The translations under genes and the position numbers were made by a program. DNA of 64,000 nt from Ascaphus truei (lineage: Eukaryota; Chordata; Amphibia; Anura; Ascaphidae), in the NCBI GenBank assembly GCA_036426205.1, contig WSYH01001919.1:1-64000 (forward strand), read 5' to 3'. Positions 33,600 through 44,639 of this stretch are shown one piece after another (the stretch's first letter is position 1; every line of letters starts with the position of its first letter). Below the pieces are notes generated by a model. It made no database searches, had not been told where the DNA came from, and saw only the letters and a list, made by a program, of their open reading frames with translations.

Positions 33600-34720
33600 A
33601 TAAATAAACATCAGAGCTTTCCGATCCATGTGAACTCAACCGACTTGATCAGTGGCCCTACAGATCAGTGATCTCACAAGCTTTAAGAATCTGCCCCATT
33701 TTAGTATGTCTCTTAAAAGGCTCTTCCTTGTTTACTTTGAGACTGAGCTTTGGAAAAAAATAAGATCAAAAGAGAATATTAATGGGAAGAAAATATTGAT
33801 ATAATGGAAATTATTATGAAGCAGCCTAATCATCTGCATAAAGGACCTTGAAACACCCAGATCCTATCTGTAGCCATAACCTCCTCTTATAATACTACAG
33901 AAGATGCGATGCAGCTTAATATACAAAACGTGCTGTATACTTTGGCCGTTTAATAAAAGTCATTTTTAATAAAATAGCACTGTGGATCTGTTCTGCTTTT
34001 GAAGCCAGCTTGAGCTCTTTTTTATTCATTTGAAATACCAGCAATAGCTCGGAGCAATTTTTGGAAACAGGCAGGAAGTGATCCAGATTGGCAGCTGGTC
34101 CTAAAATTAACAACAACAAAACAGTGATTGGAATAAGCTGCAAACACATTGGCATGGCAGAAAAGGGTTATTTTCTGCCAGCTTGTTTTAAGTAATATTC
34201 CCACTCCTGACTCCGCAGATGTGCTGTGACATTACACACATACATATCATATCTTTATTAGATGAACTGTGGTTGTAAATATTATATGTATTGGATGCTA
34301 AGTCACCACAATACCCTTTTAATGCACACCCTATTCACTGCAGAGATAGCTTTTAGCGAAAATGAACTTTGTGGGACTGTTCAATTCATTCCATTTTTAT
34401 TGAACCGTGTCCTTTCCCATTATTGCAAATTCATGCTAAATGACCACAGACAGCAATTCAGTTTGTTCTTTAGAGCACATTTTGTTTTAAAACGGTGGTT
34501 CTCTGGTAGATCCCTCATTGGGGACCACCAGCACACACGGTTCTAGGAATAACATTGTATCACAGATGTTCCAGACTTTTGCTGACATTTGCGAACCAGC
34601 CATAAATCGCCCTGTTTTTTTTCAAAAATAATTTTGTAAAAAAAACCCTCAAAGCATTAAAAGTCAATGTACAAATCACATCAGCCTTTATATACTGCAA
34701 CGGTTGCTCAATGTTTTACC
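33600..34720. other. Unassigned, single-copy-looking DNA
   Basis: No recognised coding or repeat signal. Two AATAAA-like signals occur near 33950-33975 with no supported transcript. Confidence 0.3.
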
Positions 34721-34734
34721 AGCATCAACCAATC

Positions 34735-34915
34735 ATTTAGCATTATTTATTCCATTTACTGTACATGTTGTCCAATCTGCATTTTAAGTGGTCCAATGGT
34801 CTTACCAATGTAGTGAATCCCACAAGGGTCATTGACCCCATATACAGTATAACAAAATTAGTTGGACAACTGATAAAGCGTAATATCTTATATTCCTTAC
34901 CCGTCACAGTCTATA
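34735..34915 (-). pseudogene. Penelope-like GIY-YIG fragment (N-terminal half)
   Basis: On the minus strand GKEYKILRFI is followed, after a frame change, by DPCGIHYIGKTIGPLKM and QIGQHV. This is the GIY-YIG core with the GKT and following arginine/lysine helix typical of Penelope-like endonucleases. It stops soon after, and no reverse transcriptase is adjacent. Confidence 0.6.
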
Positions 34916-34974
34916 ATAAAAAATGCTAAACGCTTGTTTGATGCTAGCAAAAAAAAGTCATAATTTGGCCCAAT

Positions 34975-35135
34975 ATTTCCCAGACAAACATGGAGGAAAA
35001 CATGACGAATTATGGTTTAAAGGCTTAGAAGAGATCCCCAAAGACCCCAGAAGGGGAGATAGAGATCTTAGGCTACTACCAAGAGAGCAGTACCACAGGA
35101 TGAAAATACAACTACCGCGCTATACCCACAGTGCT
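34975..35135 (+). pseudogene. Penelope-like GIY-YIG fragment (C-terminal half)
   Basis: The plus strand reads HGGKHDELWFKGLEEIP then RRGDRDLRLLPREQY. The GGDRD..L..RE block is the conserved end of Penelope-like endonucleases. It lies head-to-head with the N-terminal fragment about 60 bp away on the other strand, so they are two separate or rearranged copies. Confidence 0.55.
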
Positions 35136-35139
35136 AAAA

Positions 35140-35850
35140 TAATACAATTATATAACCTTAAACAGAATAATCTAAGATTCAAAACAGAAAATTCACGTGA
35201 AAATGTGATAAATGGTGTTTTACCTCCCATACATCCTGCAGCCTTGAGGTCAAACGGATCGTCCAGATCCTTTTGGTAGTCTTATTAGAAAATTGTCCTC
35301 CTTTGGCGCTGGTCTCAAATAATTGATGCACAGCGCAATATAGAAATTGAGAAACAAAAACAGTGTATAGTATCAAGACCAAAACAATGTAATATAATTC
35401 TTCCCAGTCCCCCATGCACAGTGCTGTTCGTGATAATAAATATGAATAGGAACAGTGTTGAAAACCGGAATCTCTCCAATGACCACAGTACAAAAAATGT
35501 TCCAAGGTAAGGGACACATAAATGATTAGATTACACTTTTGATGGCATTTCTAATAATAGAACACCCATAGTTTATTAATATGTATTAGACCTTATCCCC
35601 TTTATAACAAGTAGTGCTGCTGAATAGTACATATAACACACTGTGTTCTTGGAAATAGACACCCACAATGCTTAGTGTGTCAGGTCTGATTCAAAGCTCT
35701 TGAAAGAAACAAACATAAAATTGTATGGGCAGTTGCATCAATGATGATATATGAAAAAAAAGAAAGGAATCTACTATAAAAATGTAATTAAACATATAAA
35801 AACAAACACCAGGAGTGCCACTCACACATTTTTCTATCCTTTTTGCGTCT
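35140..35850. other. Unassigned DNA
   Basis: AT-rich DNA with no recognised motif or repeat. Confidence 0.3.
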
Positions 35851-35854
35851 TAAA

Positions 35855-36205
35855 TACAACGTGGCTCTGAAGTGGACCCTCGGGACTTCGCTGTCACGAT
35901 CTTCTATGGTCCACGTTCCTACTGGTATCTTTGTGTCGCTGGGGCTAGCAGCGTGGTGTTGGTAGTTTCATCACCTCTTGGTTCCGTCCTGGCTCCGCAT
36001 TGCGTGATGACGCAGCTGACTGTCCGGGTCCTCCCAGCATTCACACGCTGTCCCACAGTCAATCTCCAGGTTGCAGGCTTTCCCAGCAGTTAGAATCAAC
36101 TCCAGCATGCAGAGTAACCTTGCACGTAGGAGCAAACACTGGAAATGTCCACCCTACAGTACGTGTTTCACGAGTTGTCTCACTTCGTCAGGGAACCCTC
36201 TCTCC
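35855..36205 (-). other. Hammerhead-like start with leader-like sequence
   Basis: On the minus strand CUGACGA (36185-36191) is followed by an imperfect stem (GUGAG against CUCGU) and GAAACACGU at about 36161-36170. It then runs into 300 bp of GC-richer leader-like DNA. Position 7 of the hammerhead core tolerates any base, but one extra A precedes stem II, so this is only hammerhead-like. A similar module is at 50780-51071. Confidence 0.35.
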
Positions 36206-36335
36206 CCTTTCTCTTCCCCTCTCGCTTTTTCCTCTCTCTCTTTCTCCTCTCTCTCTTTTTCCTCTCTCTCTCTTTCTCCTTTCTCTCTTTCGCTCTCTTT
36301 ACTCTCTCTCTCCTCTACCTCCTCTCCTTTTTTTA
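36195..36335. repeat. CT/TTC-rich microsatellite
   Basis: CTCTCTCTTTCTC repeats. Serine/leucine/phenylalanine-rich frames here are artefacts. Confidence 0.85.
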
Positions 36336-36539
36336 AAAAGCAATGGATTTTGGATTGCTCTCTGTCTTTGAAAAATAAAATTGTTGATTGGCCTTTTTTA
36401 AACCATTGACCAAAGGAACCTGCTGATACATGGTAGATCTAAATCTGCAAAAAAATTCACCCATCTCTAGTTTTTAGTAGTTAACTGTTTTATGTTAGCA
36501 TTTTTAGTAGTTAACTGTTTTATGTTAGCATGTTAGACC

Positions 36540-37740
36540 TTAATTGTGTGCTTGTATAGCCGTGTCCCCCTTGCCCCACCTTACCTTCGATGTGGGTGTG
36601 GGGAAGGGGGAGGCTTTTGCGGCTGCGGGCGTGCTGCAGAGAGGTGTGGGGTGCCGCCGGAATGTCAGGCGGACCTGACACAGGTATTACTGCATGTAGG
36701 TGGTAGTGGAGGGGCAACCGGGTCGCCGGCATCCTACGGCGGACAGAGAGATAGGGCGTCACCATCTTTAACCCCATTGCGCTTGCGCGGGACACGGCGC
36801 ATGTGCGGAAAGGAGCAGTTGCGGCGGCCATTGGATACAGGCTCTGCAAGGAAACTACATATCCCAGGATCCCCTGGGCTGGCTTAATCAGGTGGGCAGT
36901 GTTAGCCAATAGGGTTGCAGCTAGCTACTGTGAGGGTTTGGATACATGTCGCGCGCTTTGAGCCACGCTAGTCAGTTGGAGCCAGGACAGACAAGGGGAA
37001 GGTAGAGTCTGAGTGTCCGTGGCACTCACACTAGGCCAGATAATCCCCTTAGGTTCCAGATAGGCCCCAATAATGCGTAGCTTGTGGCTGCTTCGGGGAA
37101 GGTCTCCTTAGATAGGGATGCTTACCCATTTTACTGTAGTGTCAGGGACACAAGGAAGACGCCTTGTGGTAATTGCGTCCTGCGCTCTGGGACCAAACCA
37201 CCATGGTGTTATCAAAGACTATTAAAGGTGAGACCCCCCTACCGGAGTCCACCCAACGCAGAGGCGGACGCCATCATGAAGGCCCATGTCGCTGGATCAG
37301 ACGGATCCTTGTTGCTAAGTCGGCCGCACCGAGAACTGGAGTACTCGGCAGGCACTTCAACAACGTGCATCAACTGTTCACGGGATAGCGCTACTCCCAA
37401 GACTTTTGGGTGGCCTGGACATTGGGAAAGGGACATCAGGGTATTGGCGCCTAGCACCCGATGTACTTTGGGACACTCACTGGTGGTACTGGGCAGGGTG
37501 TTCACTATACTGTGTGGTGGTGTTATGTTATATGTGCTGTCAGTAAAGGTTTTATTACTGTATATGCCGTGTGCATTTACTATTACTATTGGTTCCTGTG
37601 AGGGGCTCCTCCCACAACGCTGGGATCCCTCGCAGGTGAAGGCGCTGCATCGAGACGATTATTATACCACCCCTTGCTCCCCGTGGCTGAGGCTTGGGCA
37701 CTCTGTGAGTCAATAGGAAACGGCAGTACCGGTAGTCTCT
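36540..37740 (+). repeat. LTR-like or retroelement-derived segment
   Basis: GC-rich DNA with CCAAT (GCCAATAGGG at about 36905), then TTTTATTACTG and GTGAGGGGCTCCTCCCAC, ending near CAGGTGAAGGCGCTGC at 37634. That last phrase resembles the start of the internal region at 29894. No second copy is in the window to prove an LTR. The 210-codon frame at 37084 has no known motif. Confidence 0.3.
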
Positions 37741-37918
37741 CTATTTAGGGGGAGAGAGGGCTACACTTGTTTCATTGAAGTAAAACAGAAATAAGAGTGG
37801 TGCTATTGTGCAGTTAATATAATACCACAAATTGTGGCTATGACAAATAAATATAAAACTGTGGGTGAAGAAGATCCAGGTGGGTTCTATAGGCTAGAAT
37901 GGTTTCAGTGGGTCAGGG

Positions 37919-38035
37919 GGAAAAAAAATATATATATATATATATATATGCAAATACAACTTATCAGTATTATGGTATATATTATATATATATATATATA
38001 TATTTTACTATATATATATATATATATTTTTTTTT
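37919..38035. repeat. TA microsatellite
   Basis: Runs of (TA)n with short interruptions and a final T run, directly at the boundary of the hammerhead repeat. Confidence 0.9.
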
Positions 38036-38640
38036 TGTGCTGTCTGCTCATCTGCATGTCTTAGCAGGTCTGCAACCCCCCTTCCCCTTTCACCCACATA
38101 CGCACTTCCCTGCAGCAGGGACTCTGGGAAATGACATGCAATGACACACAGTGTCACTTTTTGCCTCAATAACCATTTTTAACATGGTTCCCTATAGGCT
38201 TAAGCTTGCTGCATGGTCCAGCTTTGAGCACAGCCAGGGTTAAGTTGCATACCCAGAAAACCACCCACAGACAGCTGTTTCGACCTTGATGGGTCTCATC
38301 AGTGTGGGTTGATTTTACTGGAATTCAAGAGAGGCTTATGGATAGGCCAAACCATAATACTGAGTTAGTTATGGTGAGTAAAAAAGTGACAAAACCCCCT
38401 CCACAGGAAAGCAAATATGCAAATATAGCTGTATGCTCATCTGCATGTCTTAGGCAGTCTGCAACCCCGCCTTTCCCCATTATCACCCAGCATACAGCAC
38501 TTCCACTGCAGCAGGACTCTGGGAAATGACATGCAAATGAGCAACAGTGTCACTTTTTGCCTCAATAACCATTTTTAACATGGTTCCCTATAGGCTTAAG
38601 CTTGCTGCATGGTCACAGCTTTGAGCAGCTTTGTGCTCAA
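38036..38640 (-). repeat. Hammerhead repeat, minus orientation
   Basis: Two successive partial monomers are joined at the ribozyme at 38251-38326. The blocks CTGCATGTCTTAG, CAGGTCTGCAACC, GACTCTGGGAAATGACATGC and TTTTAACATGGTTCCCTATA occur once on each side (38045-38210 and 38430-38610). Confidence 0.75.
38251..38326 (-). ncRNA. Type I hammerhead ribozyme, apparently intact
   Basis: All conserved parts are present on the minus strand. The 5' stem I strand CCCACA (38303-38308) comes first, then CUGAUGA (38302-38296). Stem II GACC/GGUC with loop CAUCAA follows (38295-38282), then GAAA and the minimal stem III ACAGCUGU. The cleavage triplet GUC ends at about 38270, and the 3' stem I strand UGUGGG follows. 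Outside, CCAG and AAAA pair with UUUU and CUGG after an internal loop. Such very short, self-complementary stem III hammerheads are known from Penelope-like elements and retrozymes, where two copies can act as a dimer. Self-cleavage after GUC is expected but not shown. Confidence 0.85.
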
Positions 38641-38890
38641 AGCTGTGCCCATGCAGCAAGCTTAAGCCTATAGGAACCATGTTAAAAATGGTTATTGAGG
38701 CAAAAGTGACACTGTCTGCCATTTGCATGTCATTTCCCAGAGTCCCTTGCTGCGTGGAAGTGCTGTATGCTGGGTGATAGGGGAAAGGCGGGGTTGCAGA
38801 CCTCCTAAGACATGCAGAGCAGACATCATATTTGCATATTTGCTTTCCTGTGGAGGGTTTTTGTCACTTTTACTCACCATAACTTAACTC
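38641..38890 (+). repeat. Hammerhead repeat, inverted arm
   Basis: Reverse complement of 38360-38628, meeting it at a GAGCAGCTTTGTGCTC centre near 38630. Together they form a hairpin with arms of about 260 bp. No ribozyme is included in this arm. Confidence 0.75.
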
Positions 38891-38894
38891 AGTT

Positions 38895-38955
38895 ATATAT
38901 ATATATATATTATATTATATATATAATATTAATATATACATATATATATAAACAC
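38895..38955. repeat. TA microsatellite
   Basis: (TA)n with TATTATA interruptions at the outer edge of the inverted arm. Confidence 0.85.
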
Positions 38956-38999
38956 AATATAAAAAATGTATGTGAGAATGGCCACAGTGTGTGAGTGAT

Positions 39000-39595
39000 C
39001 ACGAGGTAATAGAAATGACAAATATAAATGTATAACAGCTACTAAAGTCACTGTTCACCAGGGAAAAAAGTTTCTTCTAGCTCAAAATAGAATACTTGAT
39101 GGTCACTCCCAGCCTGCAGCTCTTCAAAAATGTTGGGTGCACATTGATCTAAGAGAGGGTGGAAAAAAAAGAGCATGCAAGCACTCATTTCTTTATTATA
39201 GATACTTGTAGGGGAAGCGTAACAGATGCAGGTGCAACTGTAAAAATGATTTATTACACAATAAAAGACAAAGGAATCCCACTCACAGTAAGCCTTCTTT
39301 TCTTCTAGTCTTGTATCTCAGAAACTCCCTCTCCGTCAGCATGCAGCATGCATATGCAGTGTGTACGACTGATGTACTGTAAGCTTCTCCAGCGGAACTA
39401 CGGATCCCCGGATCGAGCCAAGAAACATCCAAACGCATTTCACAATCTTGCTCCATAAGTTGGTCATTGGTTGTACCTCTTTTTCTCTTTCTCACCCTCT
39501 CTTGTTTAATTTAAGGGTTAAAAATATAGCTTACAATTCAAAAATTATTTGAAATAATATTAAAGAGACTTAAATACACATCAGGAGTCTGCAAA
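39000..39595. other. Unassigned DNA
   Basis: No recognised gene or repeat; only short random frames. Confidence 0.3.
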
Positions 39596-39599
39596 ACAA

Positions 39600-39856
39600 C
39601 TCGAAGAATAAATGCCAGCGAGCCTGGTTCAATTCCCGCGTCAGTTCCTTGTGATTTTAGGCAAGGCACTTTATTTCCCTGAGCCTAAGGCACCAAAATC
39701 ATAGGGGCAGGGACTGGTGTCTGTAAAAATCACATGTATATGCTACGTAGGCATGCACTAACTGTAATTAATGTAATTATTACTGTAAGTAATTGTGAAG
39801 TGCTTGAGTCCCATTGGGAGAGCGCTATATGAAATAAAGTTATTATTATTATTAAC
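39600..39856 (+). mobile_element. CORE/MIR-type SINE
   Basis: A tRNA-like B box GGTTCAATTCCCG lies at 39626-39638. It is followed by the MIR/CORE phrase GTGATTTTAGGCAAGGCACT and CCTGAGCCTAAGGC at about 39650-39690. The 3' end has AGCGCTATATGAAATAAAG, as in L2/CR1-type LINE tails, and an ATT repeat (39841-39856). This order is that of a CORE-SINE mobilised by an L2-like LINE. Confidence 0.7.
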
Positions 39857-39859
39857 TCT

Positions 39860-41400
39860 GAACAAGAAATATTAGAACAAGCTCAACATTTATTTATTTT
39901 TTTCAAACTAGGAAGATTATCAGAAGAAACATGTGGTAATGAATAATAAAACATGTTTTATTTTCTATTGTTAATCACACACTAAAATAGTAAAATAATG
40001 GATATCTATTCATAATAAGACAATGTCATATATTTTTACTTCAATTGCTATCATTTCTTGTTGTGCTCATTTCTGTTGTGCAGAGATAAATATTTTAGTA
40101 TATGTGCATATAAAGTTCTAACTTACTCCAGAATACATGCTGCTCACTTCATATAATGTGTGACATGGTTCACAACTGCAATTAGCACAATGTACTGTAG
40201 TCACACGATTTTTTATTTCTTTGAATCTTTATTCAGGCTGAAAACATTGATTCTTTTAAAATTATTTGTAATCATGCTGTTAATTTCACGTTTTCTTCTA
40301 AAATAGTCAAGAGGGATGTTATCAATCCGAACTCCACAGCTTTGTTTAATCATTGATTTCCTCACGTACTATCTATTTCATTCTTCACTGGAGTAATAGC
40401 TTTGAACACTGAACAGACACAACACAAACAATAGTACAGAAACAATTACTTTTGACTTTCTTGATTTTTTAGATGGTTATAAGAGTATGTCAAATTTTAT
40501 TAATCATAATGGGAAGAATGTGGGAAGTTCATAAATTCAATTGGAGTTAAAAGTGATTTGTTATATGGTGGCTGAGCAAAATAGATGGGCACATTTTTCT
40601 CGGAGGAATGAAGCCACTGCGGATGTGCAAGTTCCTTCCAGCCGCGAAATTTCTCAGGTCAGTCTCAAAAAGGCAGATTCAGCTGTTTTTTTTTTTTTCT
40701 ATTACTGAAATGGATGGGAATTTGAATCTGCATACTAATTTATTATGGAGGGGGGTTATAAATAGGGGTGCATCCTCATTGTAAGCCATTCTGTTGGTTA
40801 GGCCTGGTGCTGCTCTAGTACTGTAGTTAGAGATGGGCGAACCACCCGAATACATCTATGGATTTCCGCGGCTCAATTTACCTAAATCCCATCCTTACAC
40901 ATCAAATCCATCTGCGGATTGGGGGGAGGGAGGAGGAGTTCCATTGTAGTAGTGTATCCAGTTGTATATAGATCGCCATAAACTCCCTTGAAATAAATGA
41001 GGTAAAAAAGGAAAAGGTGAAAATGGAGCACACCGAGCTACCCTGGGAGATATGCAAAGTACATTTCAATGAGTCACATCCCACACTTTCTAAAAGGATT
41101 TTCGATAAGAATGATATTGAGATGATAAGCCTATGGCACCTAGTGACTGGAATGGTGTCTACTGTAGTATCGACGCAACAGGACTAGAACCCACCACAAC
41201 CACTGCTAAGCAGCAGCTCTAACAGTGTGCGCAAACCACTAATGGTTAGCGCCACTGTACACTGACTACTAGCATATCTCACAGGAATTGCTATTTTGTT
41301 GATTGGGCTTGATTTTCTTTAAAGCTTACAAAGTAATATCTAAAAAAGAAAATTAATCCCTGCGCTTCTCCCATTGGCAACAATAATGGGGAACTAAATA
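39860..41400. other. Unassigned DNA, possible tRNA-like SINE on minus
   Basis: Mostly AT-rich unrecognised sequence. On the minus strand near 41170-41270 there is GGTTCTAGTCCTG, a B-box-like phrase, 60 bp from GTGGCGCTAACC. This may be a degenerate tRNA-derived SINE, but the A box is poor. Confidence 0.25.
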
Positions 41401-41404
41401 CACA

Positions 41405-42168
41405 TAGTGTCAGGATCCGTGATCCCGCGCGCCCTCGTCGCTTACCCCAACCTGCTACCGGTGTTCTGCTTCTCCCCCCCTCCTGCTGTAGATCTCGCCT
41501 GCTGGCAAATACCAGCATTCCATGTAGGGCGCGCGCGTGGACAACACTCTGCATTAAATGACATCCCCGCTGGCCCCGCCTCCAGCTACGCTTGCTCGGT
41601 GATGCCACCATCACACAGAGCGCACCCGCTATTGCGCACCTCTCACATGCGTCTCTGCCTATACTACACCTGTGGCTAATTCCTCTGCCCAAGTATACAA
41701 CTGTCTGATTCTCTCCAGCCAACACAGCCAGGCATACTACTGAGTATGCTCTCCTCTCATTGGACAATCCCCTTTATATGCTCAGCTGCAACACTGGCAA
41801 ATTGGCTGAGCGTAAACCTTCCTATGAGCGAAGTGTTCACTGCTTGTCTTGCCTCACAGTCTTGCGTGCTTCGAGATCCTTGCTCGACCTTAGCTTTTCC
41901 TCCAGACTACTCTCTCTGTTCCCTGACCTCAGCTATGACAACCATCCACAGCTCTCCAATACTGAGGTCGGCTAAGTACCAATGACAATCCACCTCTCTC
42001 CATTCCAGACCCGTTAAGTACCTCCTACGACTCGGTACTCTCCAACCCGACCTCGGCAAGTATTACTGACCATCCAGACTTCTTCTAACCTGACCCGGCT
42101 ACCTCGACCAATCACAGTCCCCAACTCTCCCAAATGGCAAACATCTTCAAATAAATCTTTCGCCTCCA
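41405..42168 (+). repeat. Ty3/gypsy-type LTR-like sequence
   Basis: It begins TGTCAGGATCCGTG, is GC-rich, and contains CTCATTGGACAATCCCCTTTATATGC (in two overlapping motifs: CCAAT complement and TATATG) near 41757-41780, GCAAATTGGCTGAGC at 41798, and AAATAAATC near 42150. Parts recur at 45070-45130. The start, CCAAT and TATA-like order suit an LTR. The exact end is unclear. Confidence 0.45.
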
Positions 42169-42505
42169 TGGGTACTATTGGTCGTAGTCTCCGATAGAGG
42201 GCCACAGTTCATATCCACGTTCTGGCGCACCTTCTGCCAGCAACAAGGGATAGCGCTACATTTTTCTTCAGGTATCATCCTCACCAATGGCCAGACCGAC
42301 GAACCAATCAGTCTCTGCGCAGTATATCCAGTGTTTCGTTTTGGACACTCGGACGAGGGTCTGATCTCCTTCCTTGGGCTGAGTTCGCACATAACAATTT
42401 GCGCATTGAATCAGCACTGAGTCACCCTTCTTCGTTAATTATGGGTTTCACCCATTACCTCTACCCATCACTACCCCACTTCCAGGACACCAGCCCAGAG
42501 AGATG
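42169..42505 (+). pseudogene. Ty3/gypsy integrase fragment
   Basis: The plus strand reads VVVSDRGPQFISTFWRTFC, then GIALHFSSG and TNGQTDEP. After a frame change it reads LLPWAEFAHNNLRIES and NYGFHP. SDRGPQF carries the second catalytic aspartate, and TNGQTDE covers the glutamate region of the retroviral-type integrase core. Only this part of pol is left. It is broken by frameshifts and directly follows an LTR-like segment, so the copy is a deletion product. Confidence 0.7.
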
Positions 42506-42639
42506 ACAGAATCCATAGTCTTCAGAATTTATGGCTACTATATTTTAATATTTCTGGCCTCCTTATTGATAATCGGTGCTCTATTGCGGGTTGCGCAAAT
42601 TGCCCGCTGTCAGGGTCTCCTAGACCTCCTCCTAGCCAT

Positions 42640-43175
42640 AGTTCTCTTCTTGTCCACTGGGTGTGCTGCTGTCTTCTGTTTCCTCTGGGTTCCTCTGTCT
42701 GCCTGTCTGTCTTCTGTTGTTGCTCTGTCTCTGCCCTTTATAGCTTCTGCTTCCTGGTTTGTTCAATTGCCTTTGCTTCAAGTCAGACTCCTATCACATG
42801 CCTGCTCGTCTTGATCCTGATCTGTTCCTGTACTGTATTTGTAGTCTGTTCACAGTAAAGCCCTTGCTAGTAATCTGGCTTGTCCCTGTTTGTTCCTTGC
42901 TCCCCGGTCTCAGTCCCTCTCCCCCGTTCTCAGTCCCTGCTCCCTGACCTGTCCTGCCCCGCCTGTCCTGTTCCAGTCTCCTCGTTGCCGACCTCTGCTT
43001 GTTACCTGACTTCGCTACCTGCCGCCTGCCTCGGACCCCTGCTTGTTACCCTGACTTCGCTACCTGCCGCCTGCCTCGGACCCCTCTTGTGACCCCTACT
43101 ACTTCGCTTCCTGCTGTTTCGGCCACCGAGATCCTACCCACCGCCACAGGAGTCTCCCGTGACACCCGCACTCTT
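42640..43175 (+). repeat. C/T-rich LTR-like tail with 44-bp duplication
   Basis: Pyrimidine-rich DNA with CAGTAAAGCCCTTG. A 44-bp unit beginning TGCTTGTTACC(C)TGACTTCGC occurs at 42996 and 43040. It ends CCGTGACACCCGC. The composition resembles the 3' part of gypsy LTRs, but no partner copy is present. Confidence 0.35.
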
Positions 43176-43199
43176 CCCCAAAGAATTTAAATTAAATGC

Positions 43200-44030
43200 C
43201 GTGGATCTAGCACGAGGCCGTTGTACGTTCCCTTACCTTCTTCCAGCAGCTTTCTGCGACTGTGTCACCATGGAAATTTGATGCCGCATTGCGATTTAAC
43301 ACTTGAGCTGCCCGCGAGCAAGACGACCCCGGTACTGAGGTGGGGAAGTATAGAACCACGCACCCACAGCATCGGAAGCGTGCCTGGCAGGCGGATTGTC
43401 CAACATAGTCGGGTCTGGGTAGAAGAGAGCGGGTTTAGTTCAACCCAAGGTCTTGGGTTGGAGAGTTCAGAATAGTAAAGTCTGTAAGCCATGGTCTGGG
43501 ATTGGAGCGGTTCAGAATCGTGGAAGTCGTATAGGCCGTGGTTCTGGGTTTCAAGGTAACAGGATCACGGGTAGCCGGGGTCGATATCCAGAAGGGTTCC
43601 AATTGTCAACCCGGGTCAGTACACAAAGAATCCAAACACTAAAAGAGAACACAGGACAGGAGGAAGGCACAACAACGCAGGAGCACAGGCTACAATAGTT
43701 ATGCTCAGCAAGGATTTGAGTATGAGCAAGGTATACATAGCTGCGTGAGCCAATAGAACAGGAGGCCGAGCAGAGGCGCGGCCCCAGCGGAGCCGCTAGG
43801 ATGCAGGAGACAATGGCATAGGATTAGTTGCCTCGCAGCTGGGGAGCGGTGCATGAGGCACGCCACATGCGAGAGAAGTGGAGCTAAGCTCCGTGGCAAT
43901 TGAGAGCTGCACACCGCACCTCTGTAAGCAAAGCGGGTGTGCGCGGCATGCGTTGGTACCAGAGCGCGAGGTCTGCGCAGAGACAGGTAAGGAGGGAACA
44001 TGTCTTAAGGCGTTTCCTGATTCCTTACAC
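43200..44030 (-). repeat. LTR-like sequence, minus orientation
   Basis: On the minus strand a GC-rich part with CCTTGCTGAGCATAAC is followed by CTTTTAGTGTTTGG and a long C/T-balanced tail ending in TGACACAG near 43262. The GAGCATAA phrase resembles the box shared by 41798 and 45110. Assignment is tentative. Confidence 0.3.
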
Positions 44031-44039
44031 ATTGCAAAC

Positions 44040-44635
44040 GTGACGTCACATACAATTGTGACGTCTGAATGCTGGGTACAAGGTAAGGAGGGGGGTGCGA
44101 GCAACGGGGGAGAGCGGCAGAGGGGTGCAGATGGAAAGTTTGCGCACTCCTGCCCTATTGGGAAAAAGATAACCCAGAAAGGGCTCAACATAAACCACAC
44201 CCCAATGTTTTATTATTCAAAATCTTTTAACTTTAGCGAGTCATTATATTTCGTGAGAAACTTTGGTCCTCTCTCATAAATCACCCTTATCAGACCTATA
44301 TGACCTGTAGGAATGTTTAACACCAATATTCGTCTTTTGAAATCACTCTTCTTTTAGATTGTACTAAATCTGTCCATGAACTTCACTTTGGGAAAGGCAT
44401 CCAAAACAAGTCTCTATTGTAACCTTTGTCTACACACGCTTGTCTACCAGGATGATGGATTCGTTGACAAAGTGCTTCTCTGTAGAACAATTACTTTTGA
44501 TACAATGGATTGTCCTAGAGGTACAGTCTCTACCACCTACTGTAAGGTGGTGATTACTTTTAGAATGAAAGTAACTACAGCACTAGTGGCTACAGGCTTA
44601 AAATGAATACTGCTTCAATCTTTTTGAGTAGTAAG
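44040..44635. other. Unassigned DNA
   Basis: No motif recognised. The frame at 44376-44606 has no similarity I can name. Confidence 0.3.
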
Positions 44636-44639
44636 CTCT

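Noticed and set aside
33138..33639. Minus-strand frames of 118-219 codons with 8-residue repeats
   Set aside because: Translation of the 24-bp minisatellite and neighbouring LTR-like DNA; equally open on the opposite strand.
36520..36909. Minus-strand 129-codon frame
   Set aside because: GC-rich LTR-like DNA; no motif, and the opposite strand is equally open.
37084..37716. 210-codon plus-strand frame
   Set aside because: Lies in LTR-like, retroelement-derived DNA. It has no known motif, and its composition does not change at its limits.
41160..41270. tRNA gene on the minus strand
   Set aside because: A B-box-like phrase is present, but no acceptor stem or good A box can be folded; at best a SINE remnant.
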